NCBI GenBank assembly: GCA_964439745.1
Contig: CAYTQK010000048.1
Span: 1 to 15,598 of the forward strand
Source: CAYTQK01 sp964439745
Lineage (GTDB): Bacteria > Desulfobacterota > Desulfobacteria > Desulfobacterales > Desulfosudaceae
Direction: 5' to 3'
DNA length: 15,598 nt
The translations under genes were made by a program, and so were the position numbers. Under the pieces are notes generated by a model. That model worked only from the letters and a program-made list of their open reading frames with translations, searched no databases and was not told where the DNA came from. Of this stretch, positions 7,818 to 14,187 are shown in pieces (position 1 is the first letter of the stretch; each line of letters opens with the position of its first letter).

Positions 7818-7856
7818 CTGGTAAGAGGTCATACCAGTGCAGGAGAAAAAAGTCAA
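7818..7856 (-). promoter_or_regulatory. Promoter and FadR-box-like operator of the fadR-glpD operon
   Basis: Reading the minus strand, TTGACT (7856-7851) is followed after 17 bp by TATGAC (7833-7828), a good sigma-70 promoter. A dyad CTGGTATGAC/CTCTTACCAG (7837-7818, 8 of 10 positions symmetric) covers the -10. Its core CTGGTATGACC closely matches the E. coli FadR site pattern CTGGTNNGACC. A repressor bound here would block RNA polymerase, and acyl-CoA would be expected to release it. The regulator's own gene begins 14 bases downstream of the dyad. Confidence 0.68.
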
Positions 7857-8192
7857 TGGCAAAAAGATTTTTTTTGTTTTTTTGATAATACCCAGAAAAA
7901 CAAAATCGGACCCCTTTTCTGGCAAAGAACAAGGCGCGCAGTAAAACGACAACCGGTAAAAGCATTGACGCTCTCATGAAAATTCTATTACGTCATTCCA
8001 ATGAACACCTGGTACGCAGTGAAGCGGCAGCGCTATTTAAACCAGGTGATTTTACTGAACACCGGCTTCCGCAAATATCCGGATGAAAAGTTTTCAGTAC
8101 CATCAGCACTTTCGCCAATTCGGGGAAAATTTCAATTTGTCTTGGTTTTTACCAAAAGATAAGATGACACAAATATGTTATATTATTGATCC
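7857..8192. other. AT-rich divergent intergenic region with a TTGGT-N4-ACCAA dyad
   Basis: These roughly 335 bases lie between two divergently transcribed genes. I recognise no gene here. A 36-codon frame at 7976-8086 has no ribosome site and no familiar sequence. A dyad TTGGT-TTTT-ACCAA lies at 8142-8155, and a looser pair CACCTGGT (8006-8013) and ACCAGGTG (8041-8048) further upstream. These carry the TGGT/ACCA half-sites typical of GntR/FadR-type operators. A -10-like TATATT occurs at 8179-8184, only eight bases before the next start codon, with no convincing -35. Confidence 0.4.
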
Positions 8193-9812
8193 ATGAACAA
8201 TAAATTCATCCTGCCCGACACATTTCAACAATCCGGCCAACCGGTTAACAATAACGGTCATTACATCCCGCTAGCGTTAACAGTCTTCTGGCTGATTCAA
8301 GTGGCCGCGCTCTGTTTATATCTTCTGCTGATCCCCCTGAACCATGACGTTGCCTGGTATCTTTATGGGGCGAAAAAAATGGTCAGCAGTGGTGTTTTGT
8401 ACAAAGATATTGTTGATGTAAATCCACCCCTGATTTTTTTTATCAACATCCCGGCGGCCTGGCTGGCAAAGTTTCTGGGCGTTTTTGAAGTGCCGCTTCT
8501 TCACATTTATTTTTTGCTGCTGTTTGTTTTTTCGTTTTTGCTGTGCGCCCGACTTGCCAGGTATCTGCTGGATCAACAAGCCCGGATAATCCGCTTATTT
8601 TTTCTGTTCGTTTGTTTTTACGTTTTTTTTATTTTCCCCATGTCTGAATTCGGGCAGCGGGAACATATCATGTTTGTTTTTGTGACGCCCTATATCTTAC
8701 TTCTCATGGCAAGGGCGGAAGGTGCACAGATCGGCAGAATTCTGGCCGTAACTGCCGGCATCCTGGCCGGCCTTGGCCTGTGTTTAAAGCCGTATTTTTT
8801 CATTCTCTGGATAGCAGAAGAAATATATGTCATTTTCATCGCCCGCTGCTGCGGCTGGAAGCGTCCGGAAAACATCGCTGTTTTCCTGACAGCCGGTATC
8901 ATCGGTTTGGTTTTTTTGGCGTTTGCGGCTGAATTTTTTGCCCTGCTGCCTGTTCTGATCGAGATCTACAAGGATGTTGGGGTAAGTGCCTTCAGCATGC
9001 TCAGACGTTACCCCACCGTCATCTGGCTGATTTCGTCTGTTGTCCTCATGTCCTGCCAGACAGAATCGTCCCAGGGCACTGCCCGTTTCCGGATTTTGCT
9101 GATCGCCTCAACCACGTTGTACCTTTCCGCCGTCCTCCAAAAAAAGGGTTGGTTTTATCATTACTATCCCTTTCTGGCAGTAAATTTTCTGGCAGCCTTT
9201 TTTGTCTTTATTCAGCTGTTGAAGTCAGAGCGCGTTAAACCAGCGTACCGGCCGTACATCGTAAAGGTGGTTGTTCTGATTGGTGCTTTACTCATGACCG
9301 CCGGCGGCATCAAGCAATTGACAGCCGGATATTTTGATCCCCACCGGCACATGTTGATAAAATATATCAGTGTTGTAAAAAAGCACGCCAGTGACCGGCC
9401 GGTCTATTTCATGACCAGCAACGTCACCCTGCCCTTTCCGGTTGTCAACTATTCCCGGACTTCCTGGCCGGTCCGCTTTCACTATCTGTCATCGCTCTGG
9501 ACGGCTTATGATAAGCCACGACATTCCGGTCGTATCGTTCAATTTCATACACCTGGCCAGATGGGCAGGGCGGAACGGTATGTTTTCGACAAAATCATCG
9601 CCGATCTTGTGGAAACACCGCCTGAGCTGATCATGGTCGATATAATGCCCCAGCCCACGCTGCACATGCGATATTTTGATTTTATGAGGTATTTTTTGCA
9701 GGACCGAAAGTTCAGAGAATTATTCAAAGACTACGAGCTGTTTGAAAATGTGGATGATCAGCTGCTGATATACCGCCAGGCAAAGGCAGGGGATAATCCG
9801 GATATTTCATGA
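8193..9812 (+). CDS. Multi-spanning membrane protein, GT-C (GT39/ArnT-like) glycosyltransferase candidate
   Basis: Predicted 539-residue inner-membrane protein. After a short polar N-terminus the first membrane helix (about 26-48) leads into a periplasmic loop with PLNHDVAWYLYGAKK and, further on, LYKDIVDVNPPLIFF. This is the arrangement of GT-C glycosyltransferases, which use polyprenyl-phosphate sugars and need an acidic residue in the first loop; Asp52 is the candidate. Roughly ten further hydrophobic segments run to about residue 380, then a soluble C-terminal domain of about 160 residues. The ATG follows an in-frame stop (8187-8189), so no earlier start is possible, and no Shine-Dalgarno sequence is visible. 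The gene is richer in T runs and AT than its neighbours, suggesting different ancestry. It has no partner gene, so the sugar and acceptor are unknown. Confidence 0.72.
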   Translation: MNNKFILPDTFQQSGQPVNNNGHYIPLALTVFWLIQVAALCLYLLLIPLNHDVAWYLYGAKKMVSSGVLYKDIVDVNPPLIFFINIPAAWLAKFLGVFEVPLLHIYFLLLFVFSFLLCARLARYLLDQQARIIRLFFLFVCFYVFFIFPMSEFGQREHIMFVFVTPYILLLMARAEGAQIGRILAVTAGILAGLGLCLKPYFFILWIAEEIYVIFIARCCGWKRPENIAVFLTAGIIGLVFLAFAAEFFALLPVLIEIYKDVGVSAFSMLRRYPTVIWLISSVVLMSCQTESSQGTARFRILLIASTTLYLSAVLQKKGWFYHYYPFLAVNFLAAFFVFIQLLKSERVKPAYRPYIVKVVVLIGALLMTAGGIKQLTAGYFDPHRHMLIKYISVVKKHASDRPVYFMTSNVTLPFPVVNYSRTSWPVRFHYLSSLWTAYDKPRHSGRIVQFHTPGQMGRAERYVFDKIIADLVETPPELIMVDIMPQPTLHMRYFDFMRYFLQDRKFRELFKDYELFENVDDQLLIYRQAKAGDNPDIS

Positions 9813-9843
9813 GTTTTTTCTGCTGCACAACCGGCGCGGGGCC

Positions 9844-10233
9844 TCACTCTCCGGCCAGGCTGATGGAGGAGATGGTATCCGCGGCAAAGGGGGCGAACTC
9901 GGGCACGTTGGCGGCAAATTCGTCGGCGCTGAACCGCTCCAGCAGCACCGGCGGGGTGTCTGCCCTGGTCGTCGATATGGGTCAGAAAGATCTCTGTGTA
10001 CAGGGTATTGACCTTGGAGGTGAACAGCAGCCATTTGCCGTTGGGCGACCAGGAGTGCCAGGAATTGAACAATCTGCGGAGGCCACCGTGTTTACCAGTT
10101 GCGGCGATTCGGCCGGCGCCTGGGCAGCCGGCTGCTGCTGGGCATCCCAGGTGGAGACCGGCGAAAGAGGCGCACAGTGGCGGCACAGGGCAATGGCCGC
10201 CAGAAGAATGTTAATTTTCAGTAAAGTCATCAT
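9844..10233 (-). pseudogene. Remnant of a PD40/TolB-like beta-propeller exported protein
   Basis: From the ATG pair at 10233 the reading begins with a plausible export signal (MMTLLKINILLAAIALC) preceded by GGAG. After about 50 residues the sense sequence continues in another frame as FNSWHSWSPNGKWLLFTSK and THIDDQGR, a typical PD40 propeller blade. Near 9960 it shifts again to DTPPVLLERFSADEFAANV and ends at a TGA (9846-9844). Two frame changes, plus the absence of the several-hundred-residue propeller core between signal peptide and last blade, indicate a gene destroyed by a large internal deletion and small indels. The frames were compared by hand. Its original substrate or partner cannot be told. 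Confidence 0.62.
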
Positions 10234-10336
10234 GGCCGCTCCGGCAGTTCAATTCGGTTTATCGCTCAATGCCGTGATATTCGCCAATTTGGAAACGACC
10301 GTCAAGGCAATCAGAATTTTTTGTCGGATAATTTTG

Positions 10337-10360
10337 TCGAATCCGGGGTCGAATCCGGGG
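10337..10360 (+). repeat. 12-bp tandem duplication upstream of the ars promoter
   Basis: TCGAATCCGGGG occurs twice head to tail (10337-10348 and 10349-10360) and ends exactly where the -35 box begins. It is preceded by a looser repeat of TTTTGTCG. It may be replication slippage or a duplicated activator or repressor contact. Confidence 0.85.
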
Positions 10361-10400
10361 TTGACAAGGAACGCTGGAATCGTTATATTCATAATTAACG
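10361..10400 (+). promoter_or_regulatory. ars operon promoter with ArsR-type operator dyad
   Basis: A consensus -35 TTGACA (10361-10366) is 17 bp from a -10 TATATT (10384-10389). CGTTA (10381-10385) and TAACG (10396-10400) form a dyad that overlaps the -10 and the start-site region, where an ArsR-family dimer would repress. arsR itself starts 14 bases later, consistent with autoregulation released by metalloid binding. Confidence 0.8.
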
Positions 10401-10414
10401 ATATGGGAGCAGCT

Positions 10415-10771
10415 ATGAGAGATTTTATCAAGGTGATGAAGGCCCTGTCCGATACCAACCGGGTCAAAATGGTCAAAATGCTGCAGCGCCGGGTCATGTG
10501 CGTCTGCGAGATCCGGGAAGCCCTGGGTCTGGCCCAGTCAACCGCCAGCAAGCATCTCAAGATTCTGGAAGAGGCCGGCTTGGTCGCTTATACCAAAGAC
10601 GGGTTGTGGGTTAATTATCAGCTGGCCGATGGCGGCCGCAATCCATATGCGGCCAGCCTGCTGGGCAATCTGCGTTACTGGCTGGAGGAAGACGCGGAGG
10701 TGGCCGCGCTGGTGGAAAAACTGCCCCATATTCACCGGGAACAGATCTGCAGCGTGACCCGGTCGGCCTGA
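10415..10771 (+). CDS. arsR: ArsR-family metalloid-responsive repressor
   Basis: Predicted 118-residue winged-helix repressor of the ArsR/SmtB family. The helix-turn-helix reads EIREALGLAQSTASKHLKIL (about 32-51) and is followed by the wing VAYTKDGLWVNYQL. The As(III)/Sb(III)-sensing motif of type-1 ArsR proteins is present as Cys29-Val-Cys31 at the start of the DNA-recognition region, and a third Cys (Cys112) lies near the C-terminus. Longer in-frame starts exist upstream, but GGGAG at 10405-10409 sits five bases before the ATG at 10415 and the promoter lies just ahead, so this start is preferred. It heads the cluster and is likely de-repressed by arsenite. Confidence 0.92.
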   Translation: MRDFIKVMKALSDTNRVKMVKMLQRRVMCVCEIREALGLAQSTASKHLKILEEAGLVAYTKDGLWVNYQLADGGRNPYAASLLGNLRYWLEEDAEVAALVEKLPHIHREQICSVTRSA

Positions 10772-10838
10772 TAGGAGTATGCGGCAAAATAAAGAATATC
10801 ATCAACTTTATCCGACAAGACAACCAGGGAGAATAATC

Positions 10839-11069
10839 ATGGAGATCAAAGTGCTGGGACCCGGCTGCGCCAAGTGCAAAAAGACCGAGGCAATCGTCAA
10901 AGAAGCGGTGGCCGAATCCGGACTGACCGTCGATGTCAGCAAGGTGACCGATGCCATGGAAATCGCCGGTTACGGGGTTTTCGGAACCCCGGCCGTGGTG
11001 GTCAATGGCGAAGTCAAATCGGTGGGCAAGGTCCCCAAAAAAGAGGATGTCACCTCCTGGCTGCGGTAA
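10839..11069 (+). CDS. Small thioredoxin-like redox-active disulfide protein
   Basis: Predicted 76-residue cytoplasmic protein of the thioredoxin_3 / 'redox-active disulfide protein 2' family. The active-site motif GPGCAKCKK (Cys10, Cys13) follows the first beta strand, and the cis-proline region VFGTPAVVVNGEV is intact. There is no signal peptide. GGGAGAA precedes the ATG by five bases. Members are usually encoded beside ArsR and a permease of the ArsP/DUF318 type. Here the permease is absent and arsC follows after 37 bp. It may deliver electrons to ArsC or bind thiol-reactive metalloid, but neither is shown by the sequence. Confidence 0.88.
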   Translation: MEIKVLGPGCAKCKKTEAIVKEAVAESGLTVDVSKVTDAMEIAGYGVFGTPAVVVNGEVKSVGKVPKKEDVTSWLR

Positions 11070-11106
11070 TAAAGAGGATCGCGGCTGGAAACTATAAGGG
11101 TTTCAC

Positions 11107-11580
11107 ATGAGCGAAAAGACAAAAATTCTGTTTCTATGTACCGGCAACTCCTGCCGTAGTCAGATGGCCGAAGGATGGAGCAGGAAACTCAAAGCCGATT
11201 CCATTGAGGCATATTCGGCCGGGATCGAAAAACACGGACTCAACCCGCTGGCCGTAAAAGCCATGGCCGAAGCCGGCGTGGATATCAGCGCCCAGCAGTC
11301 TAAAACCATCGATGAACTGCCCGAAAAAAATTTTGATTACGTGGTCACCCTGTGCGGGCATGCCAATGAGACCTGTCCCGTGTTTATGGGAGCGACCCGG
11401 CGGGTGCATGTCGGATTTGACGACCCCCCGGCCCTGGCGCGACAGGCCGCCACCGAAGAAGAGGCCCTGCCTCATTACCGTCGGGTCCGCGATGAAATCC
11501 GGGCCTTTGTGGAACAGCTGCCGCGATCGCTGGCGGCGCCGGATCGGCAAGCCCCTGCCCAAAAAGAAGATGTTGTCTGA
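11107..11580 (+). CDS. arsC: Arsenate reductase, thioredoxin-coupled (LMW-PTP fold)
   Basis: Predicted 157-residue ArsC that reduces As(V) to As(III) by a relay of three cysteines and is recycled by thioredoxin, as in the S. aureus pI258 type. The phosphatase loop is CTGNSCRS with nucleophile Cys11. The second and third cysteines are Cys83 and Cys90 in TLCGHANETCP, spaced seven residues apart as required. The general-acid loop is GFDDPPAL (Asp105). It is about 20 residues longer than the 131-residue S. aureus enzyme, with a polar tail. The start has AAGGG seven bases upstream. It lies in the arsR transcription unit. Confidence 0.94.
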   Translation: MSEKTKILFLCTGNSCRSQMAEGWSRKLKADSIEAYSAGIEKHGLNPLAVKAMAEAGVDISAQQSKTIDELPEKNFDYVVTLCGHANETCPVFMGATRRVHVGFDDPPALARQAATEEEALPHYRRVRDEIRAFVEQLPRSLAAPDRQAPAQKEDVV

Positions 11581-11779
11581 CACCGCCACCACAGCCATTG
11601 ATTGAGCCTTCCGGACTGTTCTCGCCGCTGTGGATTGTTCCGGTCATCGTCGTTCTCTGGTGCAAGAAAAAAACTTTCTGTTGGTCGTCTCCAGACGCCA
11701 ACGGGAGAGGGTCTTATCGCCCGCGACTCTTCCTGATCCCAGGTTGTTTAGGAAAAAAACAATATCGAAAAGTCATACA

Positions 11780-12700
11780 ATGTCTGAACAGCACCATCAT
11801 CATCCCTCAACCCTGGGCAGCCGGCTGTTGCTGGCCATGCTCATCAACCTCTTCATTCCGGCGGTTCAGATCGCCGGCGGGATATTGGCCGGCAGCGTGG
11901 CCCTGATCTCGGACGCGGTGCATAACCTGAGCGATTTTGCGGCTCTGGTCATCGCCTATGCCGCGGATAAAGCCGGTCGCAAGGGGCCGACCCTGCGACA
12001 CACCTTCGGGTTGCAGCGCCTGGAGATACTGGCCGCCGTGGTTAACGCCGGGCTGCTGGGCGCCGCCTCGGTTTATATCGCCGTAGAAGCGCTGAAGCGC
12101 CTGGCCCATCCCACTGTCGTGGCCGTGGATCTGGTGGCCGGGCTGGCCCTGGTGGGAATCGTCGGCAATGGCCTTTCCGCCTGGCTGCTCTACCGCGATT
12201 CCAGCCACAACCTGAACGCCCGCGGCGCCTTTTTGCACATGCTCGGGGATATGCTGACCTCGGTGGCGGTCCTGGTCGGGGCCCTGGTGATGAGGTTTTT
12301 TGAGCTGCCCTGGCTGGACCCGGCTCTCAGCCTGGCTATCGTGGTTTACATCGTCTGGAACGCAGCCGCTCTCCTGAAAGAGGCCGTCCATGTTCTCATG
12401 AACGGCACTCCTTCCGGCCTGGACCTGGAGGCTCTCAGGGACGAGATGGAGGCCATGGAAGGAGTTCAGGGACTTCATCACCTCCACGCCTGGAGCCTGG
12501 GCAACGGAACGCTGGCCCTGACCGGCCACGTGGTGGTGCCCGACCAGATGGTCAGCGCCACCGAAAGCCTGGCGGCCGCCATCGAAGCCATGCTGTCGGA
12601 AAAATTCGGAATTGATCATCCTGTCTTGCAGTTTGAAACCCGGGAGTGCGGCCAGGGAGAACTGCTCTGCCGCAAAGGCTGCGAAACAAACAAAACCTGA
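11780..12700 (+). CDS. Cation diffusion facilitator (CDF) metal exporter, CzcD/ZitB-like
   Basis: Predicted 306-residue inner-membrane antiporter exporting Zn(II) or related divalent cations against protons. A His-rich start (MSEQHHHH) precedes six membrane helices. The transport site is HD-HD: His48 and Asp52 in SDAVHNLSD (TM2), and His153 and Asp157 in HMLGDMLTS (TM5), a combination typical of zinc carriers. A cytoplasmic domain (about 210-290) contains HHLHAWSLGNG, and a Cys-containing tail (ECGQGELLCRKGC) ends the protein. A long upstream extension from 11630 is open but looks non-coding, and the ATG at 11780 gives the usual family length. About 200 bases separate it from arsC. In that gap I see no gene, and no terminator that would split the cluster. 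Confidence 0.93.
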   Translation: MSEQHHHHPSTLGSRLLLAMLINLFIPAVQIAGGILAGSVALISDAVHNLSDFAALVIAYAADKAGRKGPTLRHTFGLQRLEILAAVVNAGLLGAASVYIAVEALKRLAHPTVVAVDLVAGLALVGIVGNGLSAWLLYRDSSHNLNARGAFLHMLGDMLTSVAVLVGALVMRFFELPWLDPALSLAIVVYIVWNAAALLKEAVHVLMNGTPSGLDLEALRDEMEAMEGVQGLHHLHAWSLGNGTLALTGHVVVPDQMVSATESLAAAIEAMLSEKFGIDHPVLQFETRECGQGELLCRKGCETNKT

Positions 12701-12710
12701 AGGAGAATTT

Positions 12711-13157
12711 ATGAGAGACTTGAAAACCACAATTTTTATTCGGACCAAACAGATGCTGGTCGCGGTCATGGTGATTTTCTGCTGCGCCGCGACCATTCCG
12801 GCCATGGCCGGGGACGCCGGTGAATCCGGCATACCCGAGGTTCCCGTGCCGGACATGGTTACCATGCTGGACCTGGGAGCCGACAAGTGCGTTCCCTGTA
12901 AAATGATGGCGCCAATTCTCAAGGAGCTGAAAGAAAAGTACCGCGGCCGGGCCGCCATTGTCTTCATCGATGTCTGGAAACATCGGGAACAGGCGCAGCG
13001 TTTCGGTATCCGGGGCATTCCGACCCAGATCTTCTTTGATCGGGACGGTAACGAAGTCGGGCGCCACGTGGGCTATATGGATAAAAAAAGCATTGTCAAC
13101 AAGCTGGAAGAACTGGGTGTACCGCTCCAGGCCGATCCGGAGGAGGATGCCCAATAG
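12711..13157 (+). CDS. Exported thioredoxin-fold protein
   Basis: Predicted 148-residue secreted or periplasmic thioredoxin. A signal peptide with hydrophobic core MLVAVMVIFCCAA and a cleavage-like AMA at residues 31-33 precedes the thioredoxin domain. The redox site is DKCVPCKMMAPIL (Cys60, Cys63), a CVPC variant without the usual Trp, and the cis-Pro loop is RGIPTQIFF. The start has AAGGAG six bases upstream and lies ten bases after the CDF stop, so the two are co-transcribed. Its natural electron donor would be the CcdA-like protein encoded convergently at 13360-14070. Its substrates are unknown. Confidence 0.92.
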   Translation: MRDLKTTIFIRTKQMLVAVMVIFCCAATIPAMAGDAGESGIPEVPVPDMVTMLDLGADKCVPCKMMAPILKELKEKYRGRAAIVFIDVWKHREQAQRFGIRGIPTQIFFDRDGNEVGRHVGYMDKKSIVNKLEELGVPLQADPEEDAQ

Positions 13158-13213
13158 CCCGGAATGTTCGCGCATCTCACCCGGGCGGTTGCTTTTCCGC
13201 TTCTCATATCAAT

Positions 13214-13340
13214 TGACGGTTTCGTAAAAAGTCCAATATCTGCGTTGCAGCTTTTTTCTCGTAATTTCACGTACTGCTAAGGACGCTGCATTCCTCGAAA
13301 AACCCTGCGCCTTGATCTTGAACTTTTTACGAGACCATCA
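13214..13340. mobile_element. 127-bp MITE-like palindromic element with 7-bp target-site duplication
   Basis: Terminal inverted repeats TGACGGTTTCGTAAAAAGT at 13214-13232, and its near-copy TGATGGTCTCGTAAAAAGT read on the other strand from 13340 inward (17 of 19 identical), bound a non-coding stretch. An inner dyad TTGCAGC/GCTGCAT lies within it. TATCAAT stands directly outside both ends (13207-13213 and 13341-13347), as expected for a target-site duplication. The element has no ORF for a transposase, so it would move only in trans. It lies between the convergent thioredoxin and CcdA genes and could act as a bidirectional terminator-like hairpin. Confidence 0.75.
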
Positions 13341-13359
13341 TATCAATTCCATCAGATTA

Positions 13360-14070
13360 TCAGACAACCCCGGCCAGGGGGCTGACGATAAAATAGACAC
13401 CCAGCAACCCGATGACCGCTCCGGCGCCCTTGCGAAACCACGCGCCCGCCCCCTGCCAGGCGGCGCTTTCGGTCAGTCGCCGCACCGCCGCCGCGGAGCT
13501 GCCGGCAAAGACGATCGGCAGGCAATGGCCCAGGGCAAACAGCAGCATCATCACGGATCCGGCAAAAATCTCCTGCTGCACGGTGACAATGGCCAGGATG
13601 GGCGCGATAAAGCCGAAGGTGCAGGAACCGGACAAAATTCCGTAGGCCAGTCCCAGGCCAAAGGCCCCGTGGATGCCCCGGAGTTTGAGCCGGTAGAGCG
13701 GCCCGCCGGACATGGTGCAGGCCTGGACGCCCATCATGCCGAGCGCCACCCAGATCAGCACAGCTCCCACCGCTACCTGGAGCCAGACTCCCACATCCCC
13801 CAGCATGCGGCCCAGCAGGGCGCAGACAATGCCCACCGCGGCAATGGTAATGAAAAGGCCCAGGGAAAAGGCCCCGGCATACCATCCGGCTCGTTTCGGC
13901 TGCAGGGCGGTCTGCTGGCCGCCGACGTAAGCGATGATCAGGGGGATGGAGGCCAGGTGGCAGGGAGAAAACAGAACGCTGATCATGCCCCAGGCAAAGG
14001 CGCCCACGGCAGCGACAGCCAGGCTGCCGCTCATCATCTGGTTCACGGTTATTAAAATTTCCTGAAACAT
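13360..14070 (-). CDS. ccdA: CcdA-like transmembrane thiol:disulfide electron carrier
   Basis: Predicted 236-residue inner-membrane protein of the CcdA/DsbD-beta family, which carries electrons from cytoplasmic thioredoxin to periplasmic thioredoxin-like proteins. Two family cysteines lie in matching positions of the internal repeat: Cys37 in LFSPCHLASIPLI and Cys150 in LSGSCTFGFIAPIL. Six hydrophobic segments fit the family. A GTG at 14082 would extend it by four residues, but it abuts the AAGGAG ribosome site with no spacing, so the ATG at 14070, eleven bases after that site, is preferred. It faces the exported thioredoxin gene, and together they would form a complete envelope reductant pathway. 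Confidence 0.9.
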   Translation of the reverse strand: MFQEILITVNQMMSGSLAVAAVGAFAWGMISVLFSPCHLASIPLIIAYVGGQQTALQPKRAGWYAGAFSLGLFITIAAVGIVCALLGRMLGDVGVWLQVAVGAVLIWVALGMMGVQACTMSGGPLYRLKLRGIHGAFGLGLAYGILSGSCTFGFIAPILAIVTVQQEIFAGSVMMLLFALGHCLPIVFAGSSAAAVRRLTESAAWQGAGAWFRKGAGAVIGLLGVYFIVSPLAGVV

Positions 14071-14187
14071 ATCGGTATTCACTCCTTTTTTACGATCAAT
14101 CAGCCAAGGTTTGATAAAACAATGGAAATTCCGGGAAGGGTGGCATAAACCGCACCATTGCCTTGGAATGGGGGAAAAAAGAAGTGT

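Noticed and set aside
9809..10414. N-terminal extension of arsR from 9809
   Set aside because: The extension crosses the ars promoter and the pseudogene. ArsR family length and the GGGAG site fix the start at 10415.
11581..11779. Short hydrophobic frame (FSPLWIVPVIVVLW) between arsC and the CDF gene
   Set aside because: No ribosome site and no family resemblance. I considered it as a remnant of a missing permease but could not support that.
11807..13018. 403-codon minus-strand ORF opposite the CDF and thioredoxin genes
   Set aside because: The plus strand carries HD-HD and CVPC active sites with proper ribosome sites; the minus frame is a GC-driven shadow.
13157..13186. GCCCGG/CCGGGC hairpin after the exported thioredoxin
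   Set aside because: A six-base stem with a long loop and only four T residues some way downstream is too weak to call a terminator. The MITE is the stronger structure.
13312..14055. Plus-strand ORF opposite ccdA
   Set aside because: The minus strand encodes a membrane protein with paired family cysteines; the plus translation is low-complexity.
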